From Actinomycetota bacterium (lineage in GTDB: Bacteria > Actinomycetota > Acidimicrobiia > Acidimicrobiales > Ilumatobacteraceae): a DNA stretch of 64,000 nucleotides. The position numbers and the translations under genes are program-made. Position 1 is the first letter of the stretch, and each line of letters starts with the position of its first letter. Shown one piece after another: positions 1 through 10,016 of this stretch. Where the stretch lies: positions 92,659 through 156,658 of the forward strand of contig JAPLAA010000009.1 of assembly GCA_026393475.1 (NCBI GenBank). Reading direction: 5' to 3'. The notes under the pieces were generated by a model that ran no database searches, was not told the origin of the DNA, and saw only the letters and a list, made by a program, of their open reading frames with translations.

Positions 1-657
1 GCACTCACCCGCGCGATCGAAGAGCTCACGCGCCCGGTCGACGCGATCAAGCACCAGGCCAAGACCGTCACGGTCGGCATCAGCCGCAGCGACGAAGGCG
101 TGCTCGATCGTCAGCTGGTGCAGGAGGTGCTCACCGCGGGCGCCGGCCGCGACCGGCTCAACTACCGCACCCTCAAGGTGCTCGCCGATCTCGATCCGGC
201 CGTCGATGCCGTGGTGGGCTTCACCCGTTACCGCATCGAGGGCGATCCGTCGAGCGACGCGGTCATCTCGATCGTCGATCGTGGCGGCCTCTCCCGAGAT
301 GTCACCAGCCGGGTCGAGCGCAACGCACAGCTGCTCGGCACCAAGCGCCGTGTGGCGAGCGATCGTGAGGTGCTCGTCGCCCGCGGCCGCACCGACGGCC
401 GCACCGTGATCTTCGTGCCCGAGGTGAAGGGCGGTACGTGCACCGGCATCACGCTGCTGCACGTCCGCTTCCACGACCGTCTGCCCGCCGCCGTGATGCG
501 CGGCGTGTTGCAGGGCTACGACCATCGCTACGACCGACTGGTCGACTGGGTGTCGGAGACCGAGGGCACCTTCCGCGACGATCGCCTCGCCGATCTGCCG
601 GTGGCCGACCTGCTGATCCTGCCGATCTCCGAGACCGCCGACCACTGGCGTTCGTGA
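1..657 (+). CDS. 3' end of a CDS continuing left of the window; possibly the C-terminal region of a GlmS-like glucosamine-fructose-6-phosphate aminotransferase
   Basis: Frame is open from base 1 (ALTRAIEELTRPVDAIKHQAKTVTVGISRSDE...) to TGA at 657. Position just upstream of acpS/nnr/alr is typical for glmS in Actinobacteria; the catalytic part is not visible. Confidence 0.45.
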   Translation, partial: ALTRAIEELTRPVDAIKHQAKTVTVGISRSDEGVLDRQLVQEVLTAGAGRDRLNYRTLKVLADLDPAVDAVVGFTRYRIEGDPSSDAVISIVDRGGLSRDVTSRVERNAQLLGTKRRVASDREVLVARGRTDGRTVIFVPEVKGGTCTGITLLHVRFHDRLPAAVMRGVLQGYDHRYDRLVDWVSETEGTFRDDRLADLPVADLLILPISETADHWRS

Positions 658-664
658 GCATCTG

Positions 665-1045
665 GTGACGGTCGTCGGGATCGGTGTCGACGCGGTCGAC
701 ATCGATCGCTTCCGTCGATCGCTCGAGCGCACCCCCACGATGCGCGACCGGTTGTTCACCGCGCACGAGCTCGAGTACGTGGCCAACAAGGTCGACCCTG
801 CCCCGTCGCTCGCGGCGCGGTTCGCAGCTCGCGAGGCGGTGATGAAGGCGCTCGGGGTGGGCCTCGGCGCGTTCGGGTTCCACGACGTGTGGGTCACGCG
901 TGCGCCGTCGGGCGAGCCGTCGCTCGCGATCACCGGGCCGGCGCTCGCGCTCGCCGAGGCCGCAGGGATCGATCGGTGGCACCTGTCGATCACGCACACC
1001 GACCTCGTGGCGATCGCGTACGTGGTCGCCAGTCGCACGGTGTGA
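665..1045 (+). CDS. acpS: Holo-[acyl-carrier-protein] synthase
   Basis: MTVVGIGVDAVDIDRF...FAAREAVMKALGVG; classic AcpS motifs (GIG.D, ARF.A.EA..KA). Confidence 0.93.
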   Translation: MTVVGIGVDAVDIDRFRRSLERTPTMRDRLFTAHELEYVANKVDPAPSLAARFAAREAVMKALGVGLGAFGFHDVWVTRAPSGEPSLAITGPALALAEAAGIDRWHLSITHTDLVAIAYVVASRTV

Positions 1046-1121
1046 CGGCCGGGTCGCGCCTCGCCGCCCGGCGTTGTCGGTCACGGCTGGCGCGGAAGGT
1101 CGGCCAGTAGCCTCGGTCGCC

Positions 1122-2492
1122 ATGCTGCCGATCGTGACCCCTGCCGAGATGCGAGCCATCGACGCCGCAGCAACCGACGACGTGCAGGTGCTCATCGAAC
1201 GCGCTGGATCGGCCGTCGCGCGCGCCGCGATCCGCATGATGGGCGGCACGTACGGCCGCGTCGTGAACGTGGTCGTCGGCACGGGCAACAACGGCAACGA
1301 CGGTCGGGTGGCGGCCCGGCTCCTCGCCGATCGCGGCGTGAAGGTGCGGGTGTACCCCGTGGCGCTGTGCCCGGCCGAGTTGCCGCACGCCGACCTCCTG
1401 ATCGACGCCGCCTTCGGTACCGGCTTCCACGGCGTCTGGCGCGCACCCGACGTGGGCGGTGCGCCGGTGTTGGCCGTCGACATCCCGAGCGGGGTCGACG
1501 GGCTCACGGGGGCGGCCGGCCCCTCCGTGCTGGCGGCCGAGCGCACGGTGAGCTTCGTCGCGCTGAAGCCGGGCCTGCTGTTCAGCCCTGGCAGCGAGCT
1601 GGCGGGAGAGCTCGAGATGGTCGACATCGGCCTCGACGTCGGCGAGGTGCATGCCCATCTCCTGCAGGCCGCCGACGTGTCGGGGTGGCTGCCGCCACGT
1701 TCGCGGGTGAGCCACAAGTGGAAAACCGCCGTGCGGATCATCGCCGGCAGCCGCACGATGCCGGGTGCCGCGGCGCTCGCCGCGGCCGGCGCGCAGCGCA
1801 CGGGTGCCGGCATGGTGCAGTGGTCGACGCCGGGCGCCGATCACGCCGACCGCATGCCGTTGGAGGCCGTGCACCGGCCGCTGCCCGCCAGCGCCTGGGC
1901 GGCGGAAGCCCTCCGTTCGTTCGACCGCTTCCACGCGGTGGTGCTCGGGCCGGGCCTCGGCCGGGTCGACGACACGGCCGCCAGCACCCGCGAGGTGGCG
2001 ATCCACACGCCGCTGCCGATCGTCATCGACGGCGACGGTCTGTTCGCGCTGGCGTGGAACGCGCAGGGCGCGGCCGCCCTGCTCCGCCAACGCGAGGCGC
2101 CCACCGTGCTCACCCCGCACGACGGCGAGTACCAACTGCTCACCGGCACGCTGCCGGGCCCCGACCGCATCGCCGCGGCACGCAAGCTCGCCGAGAGCAC
2201 CGACACCGTCGTGTTGCTGAAGGGCGCGACGACGGTCGTCGCCGATCCGGCGGGCGAGGTGCTGGTGGTGCGCGCGGGCGACGAGCGCCTGGCGACGGCC
2301 GGCACCGGCGACGTGTTGGCGGGCATCATCGGTGCCCTGCTCGCGATGCACATCGATCCGTTCGAGGCAGCGGCGATGGGCGCGTGGATCCACGGCAGCG
2401 CGGCGATGCACGGTCCGGCCGTGGGGTTCGTCGCGTCCGATCTCCCCGATCTCGTCCCGCTGGTGCTGTCGAGTCTCCGCGGCGAACCGTGA
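1122..2492 (+). CDS. nnr: Bifunctional NAD(P)H-hydrate epimerase / ADP-dependent NAD(P)H-hydrate dehydratase
   Basis: Start at ATG 1122 inside ORF 900-2492; YjeF_N (GTGNNGNDGRVAARLL) plus carbohydrate-kinase-like dehydratase domain (TAGTGDVLAGIIGALL). TAGCCT lies 8 nt upstream. Confidence 0.92.
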   Translation: MLPIVTPAEMRAIDAAATDDVQVLIERAGSAVARAAIRMMGGTYGRVVNVVVGTGNNGNDGRVAARLLADRGVKVRVYPVALCPAELPHADLLIDAAFGTGFHGVWRAPDVGGAPVLAVDIPSGVDGLTGAAGPSVLAAERTVSFVALKPGLLFSPGSELAGELEMVDIGLDVGEVHAHLLQAADVSGWLPPRSRVSHKWKTAVRIIAGSRTMPGAAALAAAGAQRTGAGMVQWSTPGADHADRMPLEAVHRPLPASAWAAEALRSFDRFHAVVLGPGLGRVDDTAASTREVAIHTPLPIVIDGDGLFALAWNAQGAAALLRQREAPTVLTPHDGEYQLLTGTLPGPDRIAAARKLAESTDTVVLLKGATTVVADPAGEVLVVRAGDERLATAGTGDVLAGIIGALLAMHIDPFEAAAMGAWIHGSAAMHGPAVGFVASDLPDLVPLVLSSLRGEP

Positions 2493-3640
2493 CACCGACC
2501 GCCGACGCCCTGCCGTCGGGCCGCTGGGCGTGGGCCGACGTCGATCTCGACGCGATCGCGCACAACGTCGGTGTGCTGCGCGCCGCCGCTGCACCATCGG
2601 CGCTGTGGGCGGTCGTGAAGGCCGACGCCTACGGACACGGCGCCGTCTCCGTCGCTCGTGCCGTGCTGGATGCGGGGGCCGCGGGGCTGTGCGTGGCGCT
2701 GGTGCAGGAGGCGGCCGAGCTGCGCGATGCGCTCATCGATGCGCCGGTGCTCGTCCTCAGCGAGCAGCCGCCCGCCGCTGCAGCCGACGCGGTGCGGCTC
2801 GGGCTGATCAGCACCGTGTACTCGGTTGGACAGCTCGACGCGCTGGCCGCGGCGGGGGCACACCGCCACCGCGTGCAGGTGAAGGTGAACACCGGCATGA
2901 ACCGGGTGGGATGCGCGCCTGGCGAAGCGCTCGCGCTGGCGCAGGAGATCGAGCGGCGCGACAGCGTCGTGCTCGACGGCGTGTTCACGCACCTGGCCGT
3001 CGCCGACGAACCAGCCGACCCGTACTCCGCGCAGCAGCTCGACCTGTTCGACGAGGTGCTCGGCACGATCCGTGCGGCCGGTATCGACCCGGGCCGTGTG
3101 CACGCGGCCAACTCCGCGGGCGCGCTCGCGCACCCCAGGGCTCGTCACGACCTCGTGCGCGCCGGCATCGCGCTGTACGGCATCCAGCCGGGTCGGGGCG
3201 TCGAGCACCTCTGCCACGACCTGCGGCCGGCGCTGTCGTTGCACGCGTGCGTGTCGCATGTGAAGCAGGTGCACGCCGGCGACCGCATCAGCTACGGGCT
3301 GCGTCACGCGTTCACGGTCGACACCACCGTCGCGACCGTGCCGGTCGGCTACGCGGACGGCGTGCCTCGTCGGCTCTTCGAGACCCACGGCCACGCGCTC
3401 GTGCGCGGCCGTCGGTGCCCGATCGTGGGCGTGGTGACGATGGACCAGCTGATGCTCGACGTCGGCGACCTCGACATCGAGGTCGGCGAGCCGGTCGTGC
3501 TGATCGGCGCCGACGGCACCGAGCGCATCCGTGCCGAGGACTGGGCCGAGCGGCTCGGGACGATCGGCTACGAGATCGTCTGTGGACTCTCCAAGCGGGT
3601 CAGCCGTCACCACCGGGCCGAGCGGCGCACGGTCTCGTAG
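2489..3640 (+). CDS. alr: Alanine racemase
   Basis: GTG at 2489 overlaps the nnr stop (GTGA). AVVKADAYGHGA PLP-lysine motif; C-terminal GTIGYEIVCGLSKRVSR. Confidence 0.95.
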   Translation: MTPTADALPSGRWAWADVDLDAIAHNVGVLRAAAAPSALWAVVKADAYGHGAVSVARAVLDAGAAGLCVALVQEAAELRDALIDAPVLVLSEQPPAAAADAVRLGLISTVYSVGQLDALAAAGAHRHRVQVKVNTGMNRVGCAPGEALALAQEIERRDSVVLDGVFTHLAVADEPADPYSAQQLDLFDEVLGTIRAAGIDPGRVHAANSAGALAHPRARHDLVRAGIALYGIQPGRGVEHLCHDLRPALSLHACVSHVKQVHAGDRISYGLRHAFTVDTTVATVPVGYADGVPRRLFETHGHALVRGRRCPIVGVVTMDQLMLDVGDLDIEVGEPVVLIGADGTERIRAEDWAERLGTIGYEIVCGLSKRVSRHHRAERRTVS

Positions 3641-3650
3641 ACTCCTCGAC

Positions 3651-4145
3651 TTGATGCTGCAGCTGCGCTCGGACTCGCTGGCAACCACGCACGCGATCGC
3701 CGCCGCGCTGGCCGGTCTCGTCCGTTCCGGCGACGTGATCGTGCTGGCAGGCGAGATGGGTGCGGGCAAGACCGCGTTCGCCCAGGGCTTCGGCGCGGCG
3801 CTCGGTGTCACCGACCACATGACCTCGCCCACCTACAACCTCGTGCACAGCCACCCCGCAGGTCGGCTCACGCTCCATCACGCCGACCTCTACCGGCTGA
3901 GCACCCAGCACGAGGTGGCCGACCTCGCACTCGCCGAGCTCGCCGAGGCCGACGGCGTGCTGCTCGTCGAGTGGGGCGACGTCGTGGGTGGCGCGCTCGG
4001 TGAGCACGTACTCGTCCGCCTCGAGGCCCTCCCCAGCGACGACGGTGACGACGATGCCCGCAGCCTCGTCGTGTCGGCGGTCGGTCGGGCGTGGGCCGCA
4101 CGGTGGGAGAAACTCACCAGGGCAGTGGAGGCGTGGACGTGTTGA
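3651..4145 (+). CDS. tsaE: tRNA threonylcarbamoyladenosine biosynthesis ATPase TsaE
   Basis: GEMGAGKTAFAQG P-loop and TSPTYNLVHSH. TTG at 3651 (ATG at 3654 possible), 7 nt after TAGACT. Confidence 0.92.
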   Translation: MMLQLRSDSLATTHAIAAALAGLVRSGDVIVLAGEMGAGKTAFAQGFGAALGVTDHMTSPTYNLVHSHPAGRLTLHHADLYRLSTQHEVADLALAELAEADGVLLVEWGDVVGGALGEHVLVRLEALPSDDGDDDARSLVVSAVGRAWAARWEKLTRAVEAWTC

Positions 4146-4867
4146 TCCTCGGCATCGAGACCGCGACCGAACAGGTGAGCGTCGCGATCGGCGGCCACGA
4201 GGGCGTGCTCGGCCTGTTCGAGGTGTGCCGCGGGCGTCGCCATGCGGAGACCGTCACGCCCGCCATCCAGTTCCTCTGCCGCCAGGCCGACATCGAACTG
4301 GCCGAGATCAGCGTGATCGCCGTCGACGTGGGGCCGGGACTGTTCACCGGCATGCGGGTGGGGCTCTCGGCGGCGAAGGCGCTCGCCCAGGCGCTGCGCA
4401 TCCCGATGATCGGCATGAGCTCGCTCGACCTGCTCGCGTTCCCGTTGCGCCACACCGACCGAACCATCGCCGCCGTGATCGACGCCCGCAAGGGTGAGCT
4501 GTTCTACGCGTTCTACCGGCCGGTGCCCGGTGGTGTGCAGCGTGTGCTCGAACCCCAGTGCGGGCGCGTCGACGACCTCATCGCCGACCTGATGGCCCGC
4601 GGCGACGACGTCGTGTGCGTGGGCGACGGGGCGTTGCGCCACCGCGACGAGATCCACGCCGAGCTCCGCTGCGAGTTCGCCGAGCAGTTCCTCTCCCGAC
4701 CGTCGGCGGCGCCGCTCGTGCAGCTCGCGCACGCACGGGCATTGCGCGAGGAGTGGGTGAACCCGTGGGAGATCCAGCCCATGTACCTGCGGCTGCCCGA
4801 CGCCCAGATCAACTGGAGCACGCGGGCGCAGGGATCCACCGACAACACCGGCGGGTTGGCGCGATGA
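4133..4867 (+). CDS. tsaB: tRNA threonylcarbamoyladenosine biosynthesis protein TsaB
   Basis: MDVLILGIETATEQVSVAIGG...GPGLFTGMRVGLSAAKALAQAL; start overlaps the tsaE 3' end. Confidence 0.93.
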   Translation: MDVLILGIETATEQVSVAIGGHEGVLGLFEVCRGRRHAETVTPAIQFLCRQADIELAEISVIAVDVGPGLFTGMRVGLSAAKALAQALRIPMIGMSSLDLLAFPLRHTDRTIAAVIDARKGELFYAFYRPVPGGVQRVLEPQCGRVDDLIADLMARGDDVVCVGDGALRHRDEIHAELRCEFAEQFLSRPSAAPLVQLAHARALREEWVNPWEIQPMYLRLPDAQINWSTRAQGSTDNTGGLAR

Positions 4868-5409
4868 GCGTCATCTCCCGTCTGCTCGGCCGCACCGACG
4901 GCGATGCGGCGATCGTGATCGAGCCGATGCGCAAGCGCGACCTGTCGGCGATCATGGCGATCGAGCAGGTGTCGTACCCGAAGCCGTGGACCGTCGGCGT
5001 GTTCCAGAGCGAGATCGAGATGTCGCGCCGAGGCGAACGCCACTACGTGGTGGCACGCCGCGATCAGAAGCTCGTCGGCTATGCGGGCGCGATGTTCGTG
5101 GTGGGCGACGCGCACGTCACCAACATCGCCGCGTCGCCCGACGCGCGCCGGTCGGGCGTCGCCACGAGGTTGCTCGCCGAGCTCGCGTGGGAGGCGATCC
5201 GGCGCGAGTGTCAGGCGCTCACGCTCGAGGTGCGCTCGAGCAACGTCGGCGCCCAGTCGCTGTACCGGCGCTTCGGGTTCGCGCCCGTGGGCGTACGGCA
5301 GAGGTACTACGAGAACACGGAGGACGCGATCGTCATGTGGTGCCACGACATCGCCGAGCCGCCGTACCGCGAGCGCCTCGCCGAACTGTGCCCGGAGGCC
5401 GCGCGATGA
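4864..5409 (+). CDS. rimI: Ribosomal-protein-alanine N-acetyltransferase (GNAT)
   Basis: GNAT fold motifs (VTNIAASPDARRSGVATRLLAEL; EVRSSNVGAQSLYRRFGF); between tsaB and tsaD. Confidence 0.9.
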   Translation: MSVISRLLGRTDGDAAIVIEPMRKRDLSAIMAIEQVSYPKPWTVGVFQSEIEMSRRGERHYVVARRDQKLVGYAGAMFVVGDAHVTNIAASPDARRSGVATRLLAELAWEAIRRECQALTLEVRSSNVGAQSLYRRFGFAPVGVRQRYYENTEDAIVMWCHDIAEPPYRERLAELCPEAAR

Positions 5410-6464
5410 CCGATCACCTGATCCTGCGCCCGTCCGGCGAGTTCGCCGGGCCGGTCGACGAGCACACGCTCGTGCTCGGCATCGAGACCAGCTGCGACGA
5501 GACGGCCGCGGCCCTGGTGCTGGGCGGCTACGACGTCGCCTCCAGCGTCGTCAGCACCCAGGTCGACATCCACGCCCAGTACGGCGGCGTGGTGCCGGAG
5601 ATCGCGAGCCGGGCGCATCTCGACATGCTCAACCCGATCATCGCCCGCGCGATCGTCGAGGCCGGCGTGCCCGACAGCCGTATCGACGCGATCGCCTGCA
5701 CGATCGGGCCAGGGCTGATCGGTGCGTTGCTGGTCGGCGTGTCGGCGGCGAAGTCGTTGGCGCTCGCGTGGGACGTGCCGTTCATCGGTGTCCACCACCA
5801 CGAGGCCCACCTGTACGCCGCGTTCCTCGAGGACCCCACACTCGAGTTCCCGCTCGTCGTACTGCTCGTGTCGGGCGGCCACACGATGCTGATCGAGATG
5901 CAGGATCACGGCCGCTACAAGCTGCTCGGCCGCACGATCGACGACGCCGCCGGCGAGGCGTTCGACAAGGTCGCCCGGTTCCTCGGCCTCGGCTACCCGG
6001 GTGGTCCGGCCATCGACCGCGAGGCGGTGCACGGCAACCCGGAGGCGATCCACTTCCCCCGGGCGATGATGCACGAGGGGCTCGACGTCAGCTTCAGCGG
6101 TCTGAAGACGTCGGTGATGAACCATGTGCGCAAGCACCCCGACGTGTCGTCGGAGGACGTGGCCGCCTCGTTCCAGGCGGCCGTCGTCGACGTGCTCGTC
6201 ACCAAGGCCCGCCGCGCGGCGCAACAGGTGGGGGCGAAGGGGCTCGTGCTCGCCGGCGGCGTCGCGGCCAACTCGTTGTTGCGCGAGCAGTTCCTCGACG
6301 CCTGCGTGGTCGATGGGATCCACGGGTTCCTGCCGAGCCGCGAGATGTGCACCGACAACGCGGCGATGATCGCCGCGGCCGGATGGCACCGTCTCCGCAG
6401 CGACGGGCCGACCTCGCTCGACTGCGGGGCGTTCCCGAACCTGAAGATCCCCGGCCTCACCTGA
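5406..6464 (+). CDS. tsaD: tRNA N6-adenosine threonylcarbamoyltransferase
   Basis: LGIETSCDETAAALV, HHHEAHLYAAF, GGPAIDREA; ATGA overlap with rimI. Confidence 0.96.
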   Translation: MTDHLILRPSGEFAGPVDEHTLVLGIETSCDETAAALVLGGYDVASSVVSTQVDIHAQYGGVVPEIASRAHLDMLNPIIARAIVEAGVPDSRIDAIACTIGPGLIGALLVGVSAAKSLALAWDVPFIGVHHHEAHLYAAFLEDPTLEFPLVVLLVSGGHTMLIEMQDHGRYKLLGRTIDDAAGEAFDKVARFLGLGYPGGPAIDREAVHGNPEAIHFPRAMMHEGLDVSFSGLKTSVMNHVRKHPDVSSEDVAASFQAAVVDVLVTKARRAAQQVGAKGLVLAGGVAANSLLREQFLDACVVDGIHGFLPSREMCTDNAAMIAAAGWHRLRSDGPTSLDCGAFPNLKIPGLT

Positions 6465-6534
6465 GCCCTCGATCACGGATCTCCCCGGTCGTGGCCCGTC
6501 GTTCGTGGCCGACGAGGGCGATACCCTCCGACGG

Positions 6535-7674
6535 GTGACGGAGTTGCGGAACTTGCGGATCGGTTCGTTCACCCCGGCGGCGCCGGTGGTGCTGGCACCC
6601 ATGGCGGGTGTCACCAACGCGCCGTTCCGCACGATGTGCCGCGAGTTCGCACCCGGGCTCGTCTACGTCAACGAGATGGTGATGGCCACCGCGGTGGTGC
6701 ACGGCAACGCGAAGACCGAGCGGATGATGACGTTCGCGCCCGACGAGCAACCGCGCAGCCTGCAGGTGTACGGCAGCGATCCGGTGATGATCGGCGAGGC
6801 CATCCGCAAGCTGTGCGCCCGCGGCAGCGTCGACCACGTCGACATGAACTTCGGCTGCCCGGCCGCCAAGGTCACCCGCAAGGGCGGCGGCGCCGCGGTG
6901 CCGGCCAAACCCAACCTCCTGCGGGCGATCCTGCGCTCCGCGGTCGCCGCGGCCTCGCCCTACGGCGTGCCGGTGACGGCCAAGTTCCGCAAGGGTTTGT
7001 ACGACTCGCTGCTCACGTTCGTGAGCACGGGCCGCATCGCCGCCGAGGAGGGCATCGCCGCGATCGCGCTCCACGCCCGCACCGCCGAGCAGCACTACGC
7101 CGGCACCGCCGACTGGGACGCGATCGGCGAACTGAAGGCCGCGGTGCCGGAGATCCCGGTGCTCGGCAACGGCGACATCTGGGAGGCGTCCGACGCGGTC
7201 GAGATGATGCGCCGCACCGGGTGTGACGGCGTGGTGATCGGCCGCGGCTGCCTGGGGCGGCCGTGGCTGTTCCGCGACCTGGTGGAGGCGCTCAACGGTC
7301 GACCGGTGCCGGCGTCGCCCACCCTGGGCGAGGCGTGCGCGGTCATGCACCGGCATGCCACGCTGCTGTTGCCGCACCTCGGTCCGCAGGTGGCGATGCG
7401 CGACTTCCGCAAGCACGCCTCCTGGTACCTCACCGGTTACCCGGTGGGCGGCGACATGCGCCGCGAGTTCGGCATGGTGTCGACGATCGGCGAGCTCGAA
7501 GACCTCATCGCCCGCCTCGATCCCGACACCCGGATCGTGGAGGGCGGCGAGCGCATCCGCCGCGGCCACACCAACGGCCCCATCCGGGTCGCGCTGCCGA
7601 ACGGCTACCTCGACCACCTCGACGACCTCACCGTCCCCGACGACGGCGAGGTCATGGCGCTCAGCGGTGGCTGA
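6535..7674 (+). CDS. tRNA-dihydrouridine synthase (DusB-like)
   Basis: APMAGVTNAPFRTMCREF, MNFGCPAAKVTRKGGGAA, GNGDIWEASDAVEMM. GTG 6535 preferred over GTG 6505 because TACCCT is 7 nt upstream. Confidence 0.92.
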   Translation: MTELRNLRIGSFTPAAPVVLAPMAGVTNAPFRTMCREFAPGLVYVNEMVMATAVVHGNAKTERMMTFAPDEQPRSLQVYGSDPVMIGEAIRKLCARGSVDHVDMNFGCPAAKVTRKGGGAAVPAKPNLLRAILRSAVAAASPYGVPVTAKFRKGLYDSLLTFVSTGRIAAEEGIAAIALHARTAEQHYAGTADWDAIGELKAAVPEIPVLGNGDIWEASDAVEMMRRTGCDGVVIGRGCLGRPWLFRDLVEALNGRPVPASPTLGEACAVMHRHATLLLPHLGPQVAMRDFRKHASWYLTGYPVGGDMRREFGMVSTIGELEDLIARLDPDTRIVEGGERIRRGHTNGPIRVALPNGYLDHLDDLTVPDDGEVMALSGG

Positions 7675-8263
7675 GGTGTCCACCGCCAGCTCGGGTCGCG
7701 CGCCGATCGTGCTCGCCTCGGGCTCGCCTCGGCGGCGCGAGCTGCTCGAACAGCTGGGCCTCGCGTTCGCCATCCGCGCGGCCGACATCGACGAGTCGGT
7801 GCGCGACGGTGAACCGCCGCTCGACTACGTGCAGCGGTTGAGCATCGAGAAGGCCGCCGCGGTCCCGGTGCCGGCCGGCACGCTCGTGATCGCGGCCGAC
7901 ACCACCGTCGACGTCGACGGGGTGATCTTCGGTAAGCCCGCCGACGAGACCGAGGCGCGCTCGATGCTCGCCGCGATCTCGGGGCGTCGGCACCATGTGC
8001 ACACCGGGGTGACGGTCCGACTCGACGACCGATCGGCCACGACGGTCGTGTCGACGGCGGTCGAGATCGCCCCGATCGACGAGGCGACCGCGGCGTGGTA
8101 CATCGCCACCGGCGAGCCGTTCGACAAGGCGGGCGGCTACGCCCTCCAGGGCGCCGGTGGCGTGTTCGTCGCCGGCGTCGAGGGCAGCGTCAGCAACGTG
8201 ATCGGCCTGCCGCTCGCCGAGCTGGTCGAACTGGCGCGACGCGTGGGCGCCGAACTGCTCTGA
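7667..8263 (+). CDS. maf: Maf-family nucleotide pyrophosphatase
   Basis: IVLASGSPRRRELLEQLGL...ADTTVDVDG...FDKAGGYALQGAGGVFV. Confidence 0.93.
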   Translation: MAEVSTASSGRAPIVLASGSPRRRELLEQLGLAFAIRAADIDESVRDGEPPLDYVQRLSIEKAAAVPVPAGTLVIAADTTVDVDGVIFGKPADETEARSMLAAISGRRHHVHTGVTVRLDDRSATTVVSTAVEIAPIDEATAAWYIATGEPFDKAGGYALQGAGGVFVAGVEGSVSNVIGLPLAELVELARRVGAELL

Positions 8264-8285
8264 GTCCGGCTCGTCGCCGGCGAGC

Positions 8286-10010
8286 TCACGGGGCGGCGAA
8301 CAGGTCGAGCGTGGCCACGACGCTCCCGTCGGCGGCCACCACCTCTGCGACGTAGGCGCCGAGGGACACCTGGTCGGGGTCGACGGCGACGACGCCCACG
8401 TGCACACCACTCCACGACGTCCAGAACGACGGGTCGAGGCGGCCCGGTTCGGTCGGCGGGTCGTCGTTCACCGGCAACGGTGTGAGCGGCGTCGAGCGTT
8501 CGGTCCCGTCGGCCATCCGCACGCGCAACGTGGCGCCGTCCTGGTCGATCGCGGCGAGGACCAGCGTCGAGCCGTCGACGACCATCGTGCCGATCGCCCC
8601 GCTCCTGGCCACGCCGACGAGGGCGTCGAACGATGTGTCCACGCCGCCGAACGTCGGGACCTCCAGTGCGATCCGCCCGGTGCGAGGGCCGATGAGGAGC
8701 GCCCACTCGGTGCCGGTGGCGGTGGTGCCGTCGGCGACCGAGACCGGGATCTCCTCGTCCGCCGGGAGCGCCCATGCGCCAGGGTCGGCCCGTGTGGCCT
8801 CGTCGCGGGCGCTCGCCCATTCGTCGCGTGTCACCCGGTGCGCGTCGTCGAGCATCGCGGGGAGCACGCCCGACGACAGCGTGGTGAGCAGCCACACGTC
8901 GTCGTCGCCGACGGACCACCGCACCACGTTGACGTCGATGCCGTCGATCGATCTGGTGCCGGTCTCGAACCGATCGGGCGTGAACCCGTCGAAGGCCGTG
9001 GTGGGATCGAGCCCCAGCGTTCGGGTGAACGTGAGGCCGGCGAGCGCAGGTTCGATCGCATCGATCGGCCGGCGCTGGAGCAGTGAGACATCGCGTCGCC
9101 CCGGTCCGGCGTAGTACACGGTGCTCGTCGACGACGCGCCGAAGAGCGCCGTGTCGACCAGGTCGTCGGGGGACGGGCGCGCCGCCACCATCGTCAGCCC
9201 GTCGTACAACCGGGCGACGGCGGCGTCGTCCGGGTCTGCGAACGGGAGGCGCGCGCCGGTCATCACGATCGAGGCGGCGAGCTCGATCGTCTCCGGCAAC
9301 GAGAAGCCGTACGACTGGATCGCCGTCAGTGCACCGTCGACACCGCCACCGGGGGCCATGCGCAGCTCGAGCACGCCGTCGTGATCCCGGCGCGTCATCG
9401 CCTGCCGACCGTCGGCGTCGACCGCTGCCCACCCGAGCGCGACCGGCTCGAGTTCGCCGCCGGGACGCAATGTCAACGAGAACCACCGGCCCGAGGTGCG
9501 CGTGGCTCCGTCGGTCGCCCACACCTGCGCCCAGCCGTTCCGGCCCGCGGCGGTGTTCTGATCGTCACCTTCGGGGTCCTGGGCGAAGGCCACCGCGGTG
9601 AGGCCGGCCACGGGTGGATCGAAGACCCAGCCCTCGACACCGGATTCGGCGACGAGCGTGCCCGCCGTGACCGGGTCGATCGCACCGATCGACGTCGGAG
9701 GAAGGACCGCAACGGTGGTGGTGGGCGCCGCGCCCGTGTCGCCCGTCGACCAGGGCGATGCGGCGATCACGCCGCCGACGAGCAGGCCCACCACGGCGAG
9801 CCCGGCGAGGGTCGGTGCCCATCGGGAGCGCGGAGCACGGTCGTCGTCTGCGTCGTCCCAGTCGACGGGATCGAAGCCGACGAAGGTGCCGGCGGCGCCG
9901 CCGTCGAGGTCGCCGAACGCGTTGGAGTCTGGTGCGAGGAACTCGATGTCGGTCGACCCGACCGCGGCGCGGCGGCCGGACGGATCGGACGACTCGCGTG
10001 TCGATGGCAC
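8286..10010 (-). CDS. Paralog A of a four-member family: single-pass membrane protein with large extracytoplasmic domain (type 1)
   Basis: IEFLAPDSNAFG...FVGFDPVDWDDADDD..PRSRW then TM helix TLAGLAVVGLLVGGVIAASPW, Thr-rich linker, ATRTSGRW, YGFSLPETIELAAS. GTG start with upstream element shared with paralog D. Confidence 0.85.
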   Translation of the reverse strand: MPSTRESSDPSGRRAAVGSTDIEFLAPDSNAFGDLDGGAAGTFVGFDPVDWDDADDDRAPRSRWAPTLAGLAVVGLLVGGVIAASPWSTGDTGAAPTTTVAVLPPTSIGAIDPVTAGTLVAESGVEGWVFDPPVAGLTAVAFAQDPEGDDQNTAAGRNGWAQVWATDGATRTSGRWFSLTLRPGGELEPVALGWAAVDADGRQAMTRRDHDGVLELRMAPGGGVDGALTAIQSYGFSLPETIELAASIVMTGARLPFADPDDAAVARLYDGLTMVAARPSPDDLVDTALFGASSTSTVYYAGPGRRDVSLLQRRPIDAIEPALAGLTFTRTLGLDPTTAFDGFTPDRFETGTRSIDGIDVNVVRWSVGDDDVWLLTTLSSGVLPAMLDDAHRVTRDEWASARDEATRADPGAWALPADEEIPVSVADGTTATGTEWALLIGPRTGRIALEVPTFGGVDTSFDALVGVARSGAIGTMVVDGSTLVLAAIDQDGATLRVRMADGTERSTPLTPLPVNDDPPTEPGRLDPSFWTSWSGVHVGVVAVDPDQVSLGAYVAEVVAADGSVVATLDLFAAP

Positions 10011-10016
10011 CCGGGC

